From Neglectibacter timonensis (GTDB lineage Bacteria; Bacillota; Clostridia; Oscillospirales; Acutalibacteraceae): a stretch of 64,000 nt of DNA. Location: contig NZ_LT160635.1 of NCBI RefSeq assembly GCF_900048895.1, positions 1 through 64,000 on the forward strand. The letters run 5' to 3'. The position numbers and the translations under genes are program-made. Below the pieces are notes generated by a model. The model saw only the letters and a program-made list of their open reading frames with translations. It did no database searches and had not been told where the DNA came from. Shown in pieces: positions 42,013 through 50,442 of this stretch (position 1 is its first letter; the number at the start of each line of letters is the position of its first letter).

Positions 42013-42789
42013 TCAGGAGCGGTTCTTCCAGCCCGCATTCGCCCTGTAATCTCCATATATTTTTTCCAGCGCTTCGGAATATCCCCCGCCGTCCTGTTCC
42101 AGCAGCAGCACCGGCTCTACGGCAAGCCCGGTTTTGCCGCCGCTGCGGCATTCCAGCAGGAACAGAGAGGGGGGCCTATCCTTCCTCTGCTGCACCAGCC
42201 GCAGCCGCTTGGGTTCCAGCCCGAAGCTCCGAAACAGGGACAGGGCCTCCGCCAGCCGCTCCGGGCGCAGGCAGAGGCAGAGCCTGCCGCCGAAGCGCAG
42301 GGCGAATCGGGCGGTACCGGCAAGCTGTTCCAAAGAAAAGCGAAGCTCGTGGCGCGCCGTACTCCTGCTTTCCTCTGCGCCCTGGGGGCCTGTGCCCGCC
42401 GCCTGATAGGGGGGATTGCATGCCACCAGGTCCAGGGACTGGTTCCGGAAGAGGGCCTTCGGGTTTCCTGCATCCCCCAGAATCACTTCGATCCTGTCTG
42501 AAAAGCCGTTCGCCTCCACCGCGGTACGGGCAAGCCTCGCGGCCTCCTCCTGGATTTCCACAGCATAAATTTTTTGGGGCTGCGCCCTCTCCCGCCACAG
42601 CAGGGGAATGGCGCCGCAGCCAGTGCCCAGGTCGGCGCAGACTTCACCCCGTCTGGGGAGAGAGAAATCCGCCAGCAGCAGCGTGTCCGTCGTGAAGCTG
42701 TGTTCCCGGGTGACCAGCGCCCGGCAGGCGCTGGAAAGCGGCTCCCACCGTGCGCCGGGGATACCCGGAAAGCAGTTTTTGCCTGTCAT
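42013..42789 (-). CDS. tRNA1(Val) (adenine37-N6)-methyltransferase-like protein
   Basis: 258-residue SAM-dependent methyltransferase of the TrmN6/YabB group. Visible motifs are the glycine-rich VCADLGTGCGAIPLLW (about 60-75), acidic IYAVEIQEEAA, and the catalytic NPPY in LVACNPPYQAAG, diagnostic of N6-adenine methyltransferases. The start at 42789 has GGAG eight bases upstream; the longer reading to 42957 is not family-like. rsmI follows after 28 bp. The exact tRNA target in this organism is inferred from the family. Confidence 0.87.
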   Translation of the reverse strand: MTGKNCFPGIPGARWEPLSSACRALVTREHSFTTDTLLLADFSLPRRGEVCADLGTGCGAIPLLWRERAQPQKIYAVEIQEEAARLARTAVEANGFSDRIEVILGDAGNPKALFRNQSLDLVACNPPYQAAGTGPQGAEESRSTARHELRFSLEQLAGTARFALRFGGRLCLCLRPERLAEALSLFRSFGLEPKRLRLVQQRKDRPPSLFLLECRSGGKTGLAVEPVLLLEQDGGGYSEALEKIYGDYRANAGWKNRS

Positions 42790-42860
42790 GAAAGATGCTC
42801 CTTTCCCGAACCGGCAGGCAAGCCTCTGCCGGAAAGCCGCCCCCGGGCGGGGCAGCAAAA

Positions 42861-42898
42861 CAAAAAGAAGAGCCTGGGAAAAAATTGTTCCCCAGGCT
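42861..42898 (-). terminator. Rho-independent terminator of the ferredoxin gene
   Basis: AGCCTGGG (42871-42878) pairs with CCCAGGCT (42891-42898), followed on the minus strand by CTTCTTTTTG. It lies 37 bp after the ferredoxin stop codon. Confidence 0.7.
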
Positions 42899-42934
42899 CC
42901 GCTTTTCTGATATTGTATCAGGCCCGAAAACCGA

Positions 42935-43105
42935 TCAGCCCTCCTGAGGAGCTCCAACCGGGCAAGTTCCGGCGCAGGCGCCGCAGTCGATGCAGGTATC
43001 GGGGTCGATCACATATTTGCCGTCGCCCTCGGAAATGGCTCCGACGGGGCAGTCGCTGGCGCAAGCGCCGCAGGCAATGCAGTCATCATTGATTACATAA
43101 GGCAT
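42935..43105 (-). CDS. 2[4Fe-4S] ferredoxin
   Basis: A 56-residue clostridial-type ferredoxin. Translating 43105 to 42935 on the minus strand gives MPYVINDDCIACGACASDCP, then VGAISEGDGKYVIDPDT, then CIDCGACAGTCPVGAPQEG. The two CxxCxxCxxxCP motifs bind two [4Fe-4S] clusters, and the protein carries low-potential electrons for enzymes such as pyruvate:ferredoxin oxidoreductase or hydrogenase. AGGAGG stands eight bases before the ATG, and a terminator follows. A single-gene transcript is likely. Confidence 0.95.
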   Translation of the reverse strand: MPYVINDDCIACGACASDCPVGAISEGDGKYVIDPDTCIDCGACAGTCPVGAPQEG

Positions 43106-43317
43106 GGGGAACACCTCCTATTAATTTTACATGTTTATTCTATCACAAACTATCAAAAAAGCAATACTTTCTTTTCCTTATGGAAGTTTCTGCACCGTTC
43201 GGCCAGATATTGGAAAGCCTGCAGAACCGGGAGGAAGAGAGCTTTGGAAGGCTTCCTGCAAGATATTCCCCAGCATCCGGCTTCCTGTCCGGAGACAGCG
43301 CCGCCCCAGGAAAGTGA

Positions 43318-44664
43318 TTACTCCTCCAGGCTGCGGTGGGGCTGCACGGCCATATAGGCCGGGCGGATGATCTTGCCGCCGCCTACCAGCTCCTCGATGC
43401 GGTGGGCGCTCCATCCGGCGATTCGGGAAATGGCGAAGATGGGGGTATAAAGCTCCATGGGCAGATCCAGCATGCTGTAAATAAAGCCGCTGTAGAAGTC
43501 CACATTGGCGGAAACGCCCTTGTAAATCTTCCGCTTTTCCGTGATGAGCTTTACCGCAAGGCGCTCCACATTGGAATAGAGCTGGAACTCCTCGGTGCGG
43601 CCCTTTTCTTTGGAAAGCCCCTCCACAAACCGGGCCATGATCTTGGCGCGGGGGTCGGAGATGGAGTAGACAGCATGGCCGATGCCGTAAATGAGGCCGG
43701 CCTTGTCAAAGGCCTCCTTGCTCAGGAGCTTCTGCAGATAGGCGGTGATCTCCCCGTCGTCGTTCCAATCCTTCACCTCGCGCTTGATCTCCTCGAACAT
43801 GCGCACCACCTTGATGTTGGCGCCGCCGTGCTTGGGTCCCTTCAAAGAGCCCAGGGCCGCCGCAATGGCAGAGTATGTATCGGTGCCGGAGGAGGTGACC
43901 ACGTGGGTGGTAAAAGTGGAGTTGTTGCCGCCGCCGTGATCCGCGTGAAGCATCAGGGCGATGTCCAAAACCTTGGCCTCCAATGCGGTATACTGGCAGT
44001 CTGGCCTGAGGATGCGGAGGATATTTTCCGCGGTGGAGAGCTTGGGATCCGGCTGGTGGATGAACAGGCTCTGGCCGTCGTGGTAATGGCGGTAGGCCTG
44101 GTATCCGTAAACAGAAAGCAGCGGGAACAGGGCGATGAGCTGGATGCACTGGCGCAGAACGTTGGGCACTGAAATATCTTCCGCCGCTTCGTCATAAGAA
44201 TAGAGGGTGAGCACGCTCCTCGCCAGGGTGTTCATCATGTCGCTGCTGGGCGCTTTCATAATGATATCCCGCACAAAGCTGGTGGGAAGAGTACGGTAGA
44301 AGGAAAGGAGTTCACAGAATTCCCTGAAGCTGCTCTCCTCAGGCAGGTCCCCGAATAACAGCAGGTAGGCGGTTCGTTCGAACCCGAAATTGTCGTCCTT
44401 GGGCTGGCGGCGGATCAGGTCTTCCACATTATAACCCCGGTAATAGAGCTCCCCCTCGCAGGGGACACTCTTTCCGTCCACCATTTTGCTGGAAACAATT
44501 TCGGAAATGTTCGTCAGTCCTGTCAGAACGCCTTTGCCGTTCAAATCGCGCAGGCCGCGCTTCACGTCGTACTTTTGATACAGTTCGGGGTCGATGGCGC
44601 TGCTCTTCAGGCTGAGCTCAGACAGCTGGAGCACCTCCGGTCTGATTTCCGAATAGATAGACAT
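43318..44664 (-). CDS. gltA: Citrate synthase (type II-like)
   Basis: Condenses oxaloacetate and acetyl-CoA to citrate, here most likely feeding glutamate synthesis. 448 residues. Catalytic residues are visible as His in LHADHGGGNNSTF, His in IYGIGHAVYS and Asp in SANVDFYSGFIY. The DPRAKIMARF and FAISRIAGWSAHRIEE segments are also diagnostic. The unusually long N-terminus (about 70 residues before YRGYNVEDLI) is typical of clostridial homologues. 2-methylcitrate synthase activity cannot be excluded, but no propionate genes are nearby. A good promoter lies 75 bp upstream. Confidence 0.93.
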   Translation of the reverse strand: MSIYSEIRPEVLQLSELSLKSSAIDPELYQKYDVKRGLRDLNGKGVLTGLTNISEIVSSKMVDGKSVPCEGELYYRGYNVEDLIRRQPKDDNFGFERTAYLLLFGDLPEESSFREFCELLSFYRTLPTSFVRDIIMKAPSSDMMNTLARSVLTLYSYDEAAEDISVPNVLRQCIQLIALFPLLSVYGYQAYRHYHDGQSLFIHQPDPKLSTAENILRILRPDCQYTALEAKVLDIALMLHADHGGGNNSTFTTHVVTSSGTDTYSAIAAALGSLKGPKHGGANIKVVRMFEEIKREVKDWNDDGEITAYLQKLLSKEAFDKAGLIYGIGHAVYSISDPRAKIMARFVEGLSKEKGRTEEFQLYSNVERLAVKLITEKRKIYKGVSANVDFYSGFIYSMLDLPMELYTPIFAISRIAGWSAHRIEELVGGGKIIRPAYMAVQPHRSLEE

Positions 44665-44738
44665 TCATAAAACTCCTTTCATCACATTTTTGTCCGGCTT
44701 CCCCGCCGGACTCCTACTTTTTTTAAATAATAAACTTC

Positions 44739-44767
44739 ATTATACTAAAGTTTTAAATTGAAATCAA
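44739..44767 (-). promoter_or_regulatory. Promoter of the citrate synthase gene
   Basis: Minus strand TTGATT (44767-44762), 17-bp spacer, perfect TATAAT (44744-44739). The leader holds a GTCCGGC/GCCGGAC hairpin (44692-44711) before the ribosome site. Confidence 0.7.
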
Positions 44768-44804
44768 GTTTAAATTATGAATTTTTTTGGAAAGGAACTT
44801 CCCC

Positions 44805-45902
44805 ATGCAGAAAAAATTGCTCCAATTTTCCAAAGCGTTTGCCATACTTCTCTCCGTCTTCGTCTGCGTCTGGTGCGCTGCCGTAAGGTTTCAGAGCTGG
44901 GCCAGAGAAGAGGGTACAGACGCGCTTTTGCTGGCCGCGGGAATGCGGGTGGAGGAAACCGAAAAAGCGGAGGGGAGGCCCCAGGCCCCGCCCTCCGCAA
45001 AGGAAACGGCCAGATCTCAGGTCGAGGCGGAGGAGACGGACCTGGGCCTGCCTGACGATGGGATTGTACCTTTCCACGGAGAGGAACTGCCCGGCGTCAG
45101 CGCCACCCCGGATCCAGGGCGCGCTTCCAACACCGTGGAGGAGATTCTGATTGACGGCGGGGAGCAGGTGGGCAACTTTTTTGTCAAGGATACCTCTGGT
45201 TCCGGCGTCAATTTGACGGAAGAGCTGAAACAGGACCCCGCTGTGTCTCTGAAGTCCAACGGGGAGGTGGAAGTGCTCATCTATCATACGCATACCTCGG
45301 AAGCTTATATGCCCCAGTTTACGGGTTTCTATTATACGGATATGGAAACCCGCACCCAGAATCAGGACAGAAGCGTGGTGGCGGTGGGTGAGGAGATCAA
45401 AAAGGCGCTGGAAGCGGAGGGAATTGGGGTGGTGCACGACACCACGGTGAACGACGCCCTGTACAACGGCTCCTACTCCCGCTCCTGGGAGGTGCTGCAG
45501 AACAATCTGGAGAAATATCCGGGAATACAGGTAACCATTGACGTGCACCGGGATTCTATGACCACGGAGGAAGGGGTCAAATACAAGCCCACCGCCGTGA
45601 TAAACGGACGGAAAGCGGCGCAGATCATGTTTTTGGCAGGCAGCGACGCCAACGGGGATTGGGGGGATTTTCCCGATTGGCGCGACAACCTGCACCTGGC
45701 GCTGCGGGTACAGCAGACAGCATCGGAGCTCTATCCGGAGCTTGTGAGGCCTCTGGATTTTTCCGACAGCAAATATAATATGAACGCCACCAAGGGCTCT
45801 TTGCTGGTAGAGGTGGGCACCGAGGTGAATACGGCGTCGGAAGCCAGATATTCGGGGAAACTGGTGGGGGAAATTTTAGCAAAAACCCTGAAAAAACAGT
45901 GA
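44805..45902 (+). CDS. spoIIP: Stage II sporulation protein P
   Basis: Peptidoglycan amidase/endopeptidase of the SpoIIDMP engulfment machine, acting in the septum during sporulation. 365 residues. One N-terminal membrane anchor (FAILLSVFVCVWCAAVRF) and a low-complexity linker precede the catalytic domain, with LIYHTHTSEAYMP, VTIDVHRDS and LLVEVGTEVNTASEA as zinc and catalytic motifs. The ATG at 44805 has AAAGGAA eight bases upstream; a TTG at 44787 is in frame but weaker. It shows the organism belongs to an endospore-forming lineage. It is divergent from citrate synthase. No vegetative promoter is obvious, consistent with a sporulation sigma factor. Confidence 0.93.
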   Translation: MQKKLLQFSKAFAILLSVFVCVWCAAVRFQSWAREEGTDALLLAAGMRVEETEKAEGRPQAPPSAKETARSQVEAEETDLGLPDDGIVPFHGEELPGVSATPDPGRASNTVEEILIDGGEQVGNFFVKDTSGSGVNLTEELKQDPAVSLKSNGEVEVLIYHTHTSEAYMPQFTGFYYTDMETRTQNQDRSVVAVGEEIKKALEAEGIGVVHDTTVNDALYNGSYSRSWEVLQNNLEKYPGIQVTIDVHRDSMTTEEGVKYKPTAVINGRKAAQIMFLAGSDANGDWGDFPDWRDNLHLALRVQQTASELYPELVRPLDFSDSKYNMNATKGSLLVEVGTEVNTASEARYSGKLVGEILAKTLKKQ

Positions 45903-45990
45903 TTTGGAATTTGTCAAATTTTGAATGTGGGTTTAAGAAAGATGGATTGGGGGAAGGATAAAAGCAAAAGGACGGAAAGGACGGGACTGG

Positions 45991-46269
45991 ATGAAACGGC
46001 AGAATCGTGGAGCATGGCGCGTCTTTTTTTTCTCCTTTGCAGCCGCGCTCTGTCTTTTTATCTTGGGAATCGGATTTGTGCTGGTCGACTACCAGGGAAG
46101 GAAGCTGAGCTTCGGGGACGACCAGCCGCCCTTTCAGGTGGTGGAGCATCAGGACGGGACAGCGGACCTGAAAATTAAGCTCATGGGAAAAGAGACTGAA
46201 CTGGATGTTACAGCTTTCGACAAAATGTTGAAATTTATTTGTGAATTCGGTTGCCTTCCCCATAGCTAG
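45991..46269 (+). CDS. Small single-pass membrane protein of unknown function
   Basis: 92 residues with a basic N-terminus, one membrane segment (VFFFSFAAALCLFILGIGFVL, about 11-31) and a short outside domain rich in acidic and polar residues (DDQPPFQVVEHQDGTADLKI). AAAGGAC lies before the ATG. It follows spoIIP by 88 bp in the same direction, so a sporulation link is possible but not shown. I do not recognise the family. Confidence 0.6.
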   Translation: MKRQNRGAWRVFFFSFAAALCLFILGIGFVLVDYQGRKLSFGDDQPPFQVVEHQDGTADLKIKLMGKETELDVTAFDKMLKFICEFGCLPHS

Positions 46270-46279
46270 ACGCTATAAT
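46251..46279 (+). promoter_or_regulatory. Promoter upstream of the 46314 gene
   Basis: TTGCCT (46251-46256), 17-bp spacer, perfect TATAAT (46274-46279). It overlaps the end of the previous small gene and lies 35 bp before the next start. Confidence 0.65.
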
Positions 46280-46313
46280 GTCTTTGGATACCATATAAAG
46301 GGGGAGTCGCCGC

Positions 46314-46676
46314 GTGAAAACCCAATATTTCCGCTGTTGGGTGCTGCTGCTTGCCGCCGCGTTCCTGGTGCTTTGGTGCGCCAGCGTCGGCGTGACCTAT
46401 TCGGCTTCTGATACTGTCCTGCAGGAGCAGGCCGCGGCAGAGGCCGCTGCAGCCCCGGTGCGGGACGAGCTTGGTATCCGGATGATTGGTATTTTGGGCT
46501 GGTGCCTGGTCGGGCTTGGCTTTTTGGGGGTGGCCCTCACCGTGGTTTTAAGCGGAAAACCCCGCCGTAAGCGCCGTGCGGCCCATACCTCCGGCGTGGT
46601 GAAGCGGTCTGCCCGCTATTCCTGTTCCCATTATCCCGGTACGGCTTACCGGAACCGTGTGGAACGCAGGTATTAA
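46314..46676 (+). CDS. Small membrane protein with two hydrophobic segments
   Basis: 120 residues from a GTG at 46314, with GGGGGAG seven bases upstream. A signal-like or membrane segment (CWVLLLAAAFLVLWCASVGV) is followed by an outside Ala-rich stretch, a second membrane segment (IGILGWCLVGLGFLGVALTV), and a strongly basic Arg/Lys-rich C-terminus (KPRRKRRAAHTSG). The basic tail would be cytoplasmic. Family unknown. It has its own promoter and terminator, which supports it as a real gene. Confidence 0.6.
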   Translation: MKTQYFRCWVLLLAAAFLVLWCASVGVTYSASDTVLQEQAAAEAAAAPVRDELGIRMIGILGWCLVGLGFLGVALTVVLSGKPRRKRRAAHTSGVVKRSARYSCSHYPGTAYRNRVERRY

Positions 46677-46692
46677 ATTCGTGAAGATCCTG

Positions 46693-46735
46693 AAGCTGAA
46701 GGGCGCGGCTCCTGCCGCGCCCTTCAGCTTTGTTT
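46693..46735 (+). terminator. Rho-independent terminator after the 46314 gene
   Basis: AAGCTGAAGGGCGCGG (46693-46708) pairs exactly with CCGCGCCCTTCAGCTT (46715-46730), followed by TGTTT. Confidence 0.85.
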
Positions 46736-47083
46736 CAGGTGAAGTGGCGTCTGTCTTTCCAAAAGAGGGAAAGGGCCGGTTCTGCCGTTTCCCATGAAAG
46801 AGAGCGGTTTTTTAATCAGCGGACAGTGTTTTCCGCTGCGGAGAAAACACGGGAAACCTGCCGGAACCAGAAGGAAAATAAAAATTATTTAAAGTTTGAC
46901 AGAGCACGCCATATCTAGTAGTCTTGTGAGGAAATGGCCCTATTTTCAAATAATATTTACATATAAATTCTAAAAAAGAAAAAAAACGCGGACAAAATAG
47001 GTTACAATCCTTTAAGAAATTTATGTCAAGTACAGAAGGCTCTATGGCTTCACTTTCTTAATTTTCGAGGAGGAAAAAGCTCT
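46736..47083. other. Gene-free region upstream of the M23 hydrolase gene
   Basis: About 350 bp, AT-rich in its second half. A TTGACA (near 46899) has no good -10 at proper distance. TACAAT at 47003-47008 could be a -10 without a clear -35. No RNA gene is recognised. The ribosome site GAGGAGG precedes the next gene. Confidence 0.4.
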
Positions 47084-48331
47084 ATGAGAAACAGTATATG
47101 GAAAAAACGTTTAGCATCGGCTGCGATGGCGGCCTGTATGCTGATTGCAATGCCGGGCGGCGCGATTGCGAAAACCGTGGACGAGCTCAAGGCGGAGCAG
47201 CAGCAGCTGGAGCAGGAAAACCAGGAGCTGCAGTCCAAGCTGGAAGACCTGAAAGAGGACGAGGCCCAGAAGGAAGCGTATCAGGAAACGCTCAGCGAGA
47301 AGATTGATGTGGTGAAAACCCAGATTGACACCACCCGGAAGAACATAGAAGAGCTGGACGCCAGCATCACGGAGCTGACCCAGCAGATTCAGGATTCTCA
47401 AAAGGAAATCGAGAATACCTTGGAGCTGTTCAAGCAGAGGCTGAAGGCCTTGTATACGGCGGGCAATGTGGGTACGCTGGAAATCCTGCTGGATTCCACC
47501 AGCTTTACGGATTTTAACATGCGTTCCCAGGCCATTCAGAGCATGAGCGAGAAGGATCAGAAGCTCATGGACGAGCTTACCGATTTTATGGAAAAGACCC
47601 AGGATAAGCGTGAGGAATGCGAGGCCAAGAAGAAGGAAGTGGCCGAGGAAAAGAAAACCCTGGAAAGCAAGCAGGAAGAGCTGGCCGGACTCTATGACGA
47701 GAACGCGGCCGCCCTGGCGGAAAACCAGAACACCCAGAGTGAAATGGAGGCCACCATCGCCCAGAACGAGGAACAGGGCGCTGCGAAGATAGCAGAGATT
47801 GAGCAGCTGATCGCGGCGCAGAAAGCCGCGGAGGAAGAGGCCCTGCGCCAGCAGCAGGCGGCGCAGCAGAACGGCAGCTCCGGGGACGGCGGCTCCAGCG
47901 GCACCATCGGCGACGGCGAGTTCGACTATCCCACCGGGGGCGGCGGGGTGGACGGCTTCAATCCCATTTGGCCCCTGCCCGGCGTGAGCTATGTCTCCTG
48001 TTATTACGGAGGCTACGCGGGCCACCGGGGTATGGACATCGCGGGTCCCTACGGGACCCCAATTGTGGCGGCGGAGTCCGGCACGGTCATCGAGGCCAAC
48101 AACTATGACAGCTGGGGAGATTCCTGGGGCTATTATGTGCTCATCTATCACAACGGCACCTATACCACCCGGTATGCCCATATGAGCTCCATGGTGGTAT
48201 CCACGGGGCAGGCGGTGCAGCAGGGCCAGCTGATCGGCTATGAGGGAGATACCGGCAATGTGACCGGCCCCCACCTGCACTTCGAGGTGTATGAGAACGG
48301 CAGCCGCGTTGACCCCATGAACTTCCTTTAA
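47084..48331 (+). CDS. Secreted coiled-coil M23 peptidase (EnvC/PcsB-like arrangement)
   Basis: Exported wall hydrolase or hydrolase activator of 415 residues. Signal peptide about 1-29 (ASAAMAACMLIAMPGGAIA). A long coiled coil (about 30-255) is rich in Glu, Gln and Lys (KAEQQQLEQENQELQSKLED). A Gly/Ser linker follows, then a LytM/M23 domain (about 290-415). Zinc ligands are visible as HRGMD (HxxxD) and HLHF (HxH). The coiled coil resembles that of EnvC or PcsB, where it couples the enzyme to the FtsEX division complex; no ftsEX is in the window. GAGGAGG precedes the ATG and a terminator follows the gene. Confidence 0.9.
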   Translation: MRNSIWKKRLASAAMAACMLIAMPGGAIAKTVDELKAEQQQLEQENQELQSKLEDLKEDEAQKEAYQETLSEKIDVVKTQIDTTRKNIEELDASITELTQQIQDSQKEIENTLELFKQRLKALYTAGNVGTLEILLDSTSFTDFNMRSQAIQSMSEKDQKLMDELTDFMEKTQDKREECEAKKKEVAEEKKTLESKQEELAGLYDENAAALAENQNTQSEMEATIAQNEEQGAAKIAEIEQLIAAQKAAEEEALRQQQAAQQNGSSGDGGSSGTIGDGEFDYPTGGGGVDGFNPIWPLPGVSYVSCYYGGYAGHRGMDIAGPYGTPIVAAESGTVIEANNYDSWGDSWGYYVLIYHNGTYTTRYAHMSSMVVSTGQAVQQGQLIGYEGDTGNVTGPHLHFEVYENGSRVDPMNFL

Positions 48332-48345
48332 AACAGCATAAAGTT

Positions 48346-48375
48346 TCCCCCGGCGGCCTGCTGGGGGATTTTTTT
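48346..48375 (+). terminator. Rho-independent terminator of the M23 peptidase gene
   Basis: CCCCCGGC (48347-48354) pairs with GCTGGGGG (48360-48367), then ATTTTTTT, 15 bp after the stop codon. Confidence 0.75.
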
Positions 48376-48412
48376 CAATTCAGGCACGGCAGGGAATCCG
48401 GCAGGCGCCGCG

Positions 48413-49360
48413 TCAGAGCAGGTTTTCCCTTGCAAACAGCTTTTCCGAGGTATCCCGGATAACAGCCGCGGAGGCGCGGAAGAGGGAAAGTTCTTCCGCT
48501 GTCAGGCCCAGCTCCAGCACGTCGGCCACGCCGGTCCGGTTCAAAATGGCGGGTACGCCGCAAAAGACATTATTCTCCCCGTACTCCCCTTCCAACAAAG
48601 TGGATACGGGGAGAATTCTGTTTTCATCCTGCAGCACCGCCTTGAGAATGCCAGTGGCGGCTGCGGCAATCCCATAGCAGGTGGCTCCCTTGCGGTTAAG
48701 AATCTCGAACCCCCTGCGGGCAGTTTTTTCGGCGAGTCCCTGCAGTTCCCCGCCGCCGGCCAGCAGACCCGCAATAGGCTTGCCGGAGACGGTGACACAG
48801 GACCAGGGAATCATCTGGGAATCCCCATGTTCTCCCATGGCCAGCGCATGGACGCTGCGGGGATCCACCCGGAGGATGCCGCCCAGAAGGTTTTGAAGCC
48901 GGGAGGAATCCAGCGCGGTGCCGGAACCGATCACCCGGGTTTTCGGAAAACCGGAAAGGCGGAGCACATAATGGGAGATCACATCCACCGGGTTGGAGAC
49001 GATCAGGAAGATCCCGTCAAAGCCGCTCTTTCGGATGGGCTCCACGATGGCCCGGGCCACCGCCACGGAGGCGTCCAGCGTGTCAAGCCGGGTCTGCCCG
49101 GGCCGGGGAGGCGGCCCGGCGGCGATCAATACGACGTCGGCATCCCCACAATCCTCGTAGTTTCCAACCCGGACGCGGGTATTCCTGCCGAGATAACCAA
49201 TGCAGTCCTTTAAATCCATGGCTTCTCCCAGCGCCTTTTCCCGGTTGCTGTCCAGCAGCAGAAGCTCGTCGCACAGGCCTTGTACCAGCAGGCTGAAGGC
49301 GATGGAGGAACCGACCAGCCCGCAGCCGGCTACTGCAACCTTACTTTTGTGAATTGTCAT
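48413..49360 (-). CDS. L-lactate dehydrogenase-like NAD-dependent 2-hydroxyacid dehydrogenase
   Basis: 315 residues of the lactate/malate dehydrogenase fold. The NAD motif is VAVAGCGLVGSSIAF (about 8-22), with the ribose Asp in LLLDSNREKA. The catalytic His is in AMGEHGDSQ and Arg in DSSRLQ. The mobile loop reads AGPPPRPGQTRLD: at the position where lactate dehydrogenases carry Gln and malate dehydrogenases Arg, it has Pro. The substrate is therefore less certain than the fold; a branched or larger 2-keto acid is possible. GAAAGGG precedes the ATG. It is monocistronic and convergent with the M23 gene. Confidence 0.82.
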   Translation of the reverse strand: MTIHKSKVAVAGCGLVGSSIAFSLLVQGLCDELLLLDSNREKALGEAMDLKDCIGYLGRNTRVRVGNYEDCGDADVVLIAAGPPPRPGQTRLDTLDASVAVARAIVEPIRKSGFDGIFLIVSNPVDVISHYVLRLSGFPKTRVIGSGTALDSSRLQNLLGGILRVDPRSVHALAMGEHGDSQMIPWSCVTVSGKPIAGLLAGGGELQGLAEKTARRGFEILNRKGATCYGIAAAATGILKAVLQDENRILPVSTLLEGEYGENNVFCGVPAILNRTGVADVLELGLTAEELSLFRASAAVIRDTSEKLFARENLL

Positions 49361-49563
49361 CTTGCCACATCCCTTTCAGAGTATGTAGGAAAGAAGTTAT
49401 TGGGTGTCATCATCACCGGTTTTCGCGGGAAAATGTGTATGCCGGAGCGGCATACGCGACGGTTTATGCTCCAAACGCGGCCTTTATCAACCAATTCACC
49501 GCGGTGAGCGGCGCCGGTTGGATATCTGACACGCGGGGAGATAGACGGCGCGTCAAAGATTCA

Positions 49564-49603
49564 ACCGGCTGTGAGAGCGTTGCGCCGTAATGGCGCTGCA
49601 ATA
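49564..49603 (+). pseudogene. Fragment resembling the C39-like peptidase gene
   Basis: About 40 bp here closely match the active-site region of the peptidase gene at 51688-52461 but lie in opposite orientation, including 20 consecutive identical bases ending GGCGCTGCAATA. One base is missing relative to the gene, which shifts the frame. The surrounding 400 bp (49361-49763) hold no intact gene; a frame before the match reads AAFINQFTAV then STGCESV, faintly like the family. Probably a decayed duplicate. Confidence 0.5.
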
Positions 49604-49712
49604 CCGGAAAAGTGTAATGGAGAATGCCCGTGCGGAGCTGGGCAAACAGGCTGTGGCAGTCCAACCCGGCTGAAAAGCCGTTCTGCCGGTTTCTGAAATG
49701 GGCAGAATTCCC

Positions 49713-49765
49713 AAAAAAGGAAGGGCCCGGGCGGAGAGGGCGTCCACCTGGGTCCTTCCTTTTTT
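49713..49765 (-). terminator. Rho-independent terminator of the ferritin-like gene
   Basis: AAAAAAGGAAGGGCCCGGG (49713-49731) pairs with CCTGGGTCCTTCCTTTTTT (49747-49765) with two mismatches. The last bases overlap the stop codon of the gene; T-runs flank both sides. Confidence 0.7.
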
Positions 49766-50288
49766 AGTTTTGCCGTCCTGGCCCGCAGTATTCCTGGTAC
49801 AGCCGGCGAAAAATGACGAGATGTTTTTCCTCGTCGAGGAGAATTCTTTTTAACAGTTCGCAGATATTCGGGTCGGGCAGCTGTTCCGCCTGGCGGCGGT
49901 ACTGGGCGATGGTCTGCGATTCTCCTGCCGCGGCCGCATTCAGCAGCGCGGGCAGGTCCTTCCGGTAAGAGCAGCAGGAGGCGTTCCAATAGGAGGCCCC
50001 GCCGGCATTGCTCCAGAGCCGGGGGTCTGCCCCCAGAAGCTGAGCAGCCTGGCAGAACAGTTCCAAATGGCGCATTTCCACGATCATGATATGATGAAAA
50101 TATTCAGCAATCTTGGGCCAGCGCTCCCGGGTGAGAACGCTGTCGTACAGATACAGGGCAATGGCCGTCATTTCCGAATGGCAGCTTCCGATATTCTCCA
50201 GCATAGCCTGCACGCACACGGGGCTGGGCCCCTGAATCCGCAGGGCCGGATACGGCGCCGCGTCTGAAACCGGCAGTTTGAGTTCCAC
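49764..50288 (-). CDS. Ferritin-like superfamily protein
   Basis: 174 residues from a GTG at 50288, with GGGGGA six bases upstream; the frame extends to 50438 but that part is not family-like. Four helices with diiron-type ligands are visible: HSEMTAIALYLYDS (helix 1), EMRHLELFCQAAQ (helix 2, ExxH), GESQTIAQYRRQA (helix 3) and LDEEKHLVIFRRL (helix 4, ExxH). The pattern matches rubrerythrin/Mn-catalase-like proteins of Clostridia, often linked to peroxide defence or spore coats. No rubredoxin domain is present. The next gene upstream ends about 150 bp away. Confidence 0.8.
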   Translation of the reverse strand: MELKLPVSDAAPYPALRIQGPSPVCVQAMLENIGSCHSEMTAIALYLYDSVLTRERWPKIAEYFHHIMIVEMRHLELFCQAAQLLGADPRLWSNAGGASYWNASCCSYRKDLPALLNAAAAGESQTIAQYRRQAEQLPDPNICELLKRILLDEEKHLVIFRRLYQEYCGPGRQN

Positions 50289-50442
50289 TTGTGTTCCCCC
50301 ATCCCGTTTATGGTCTGTTTCACAGTATGCGGGAGGCGGACTGCTTATGACTGATTTCTCTCCCGGGAAAGGCCCTCGAAAAGAGAAGCGGCCGGAAAAT
50401 AAGTAGAGGGGCAGTGACCTGCCCCCCTGCGTTCCCAATAAA

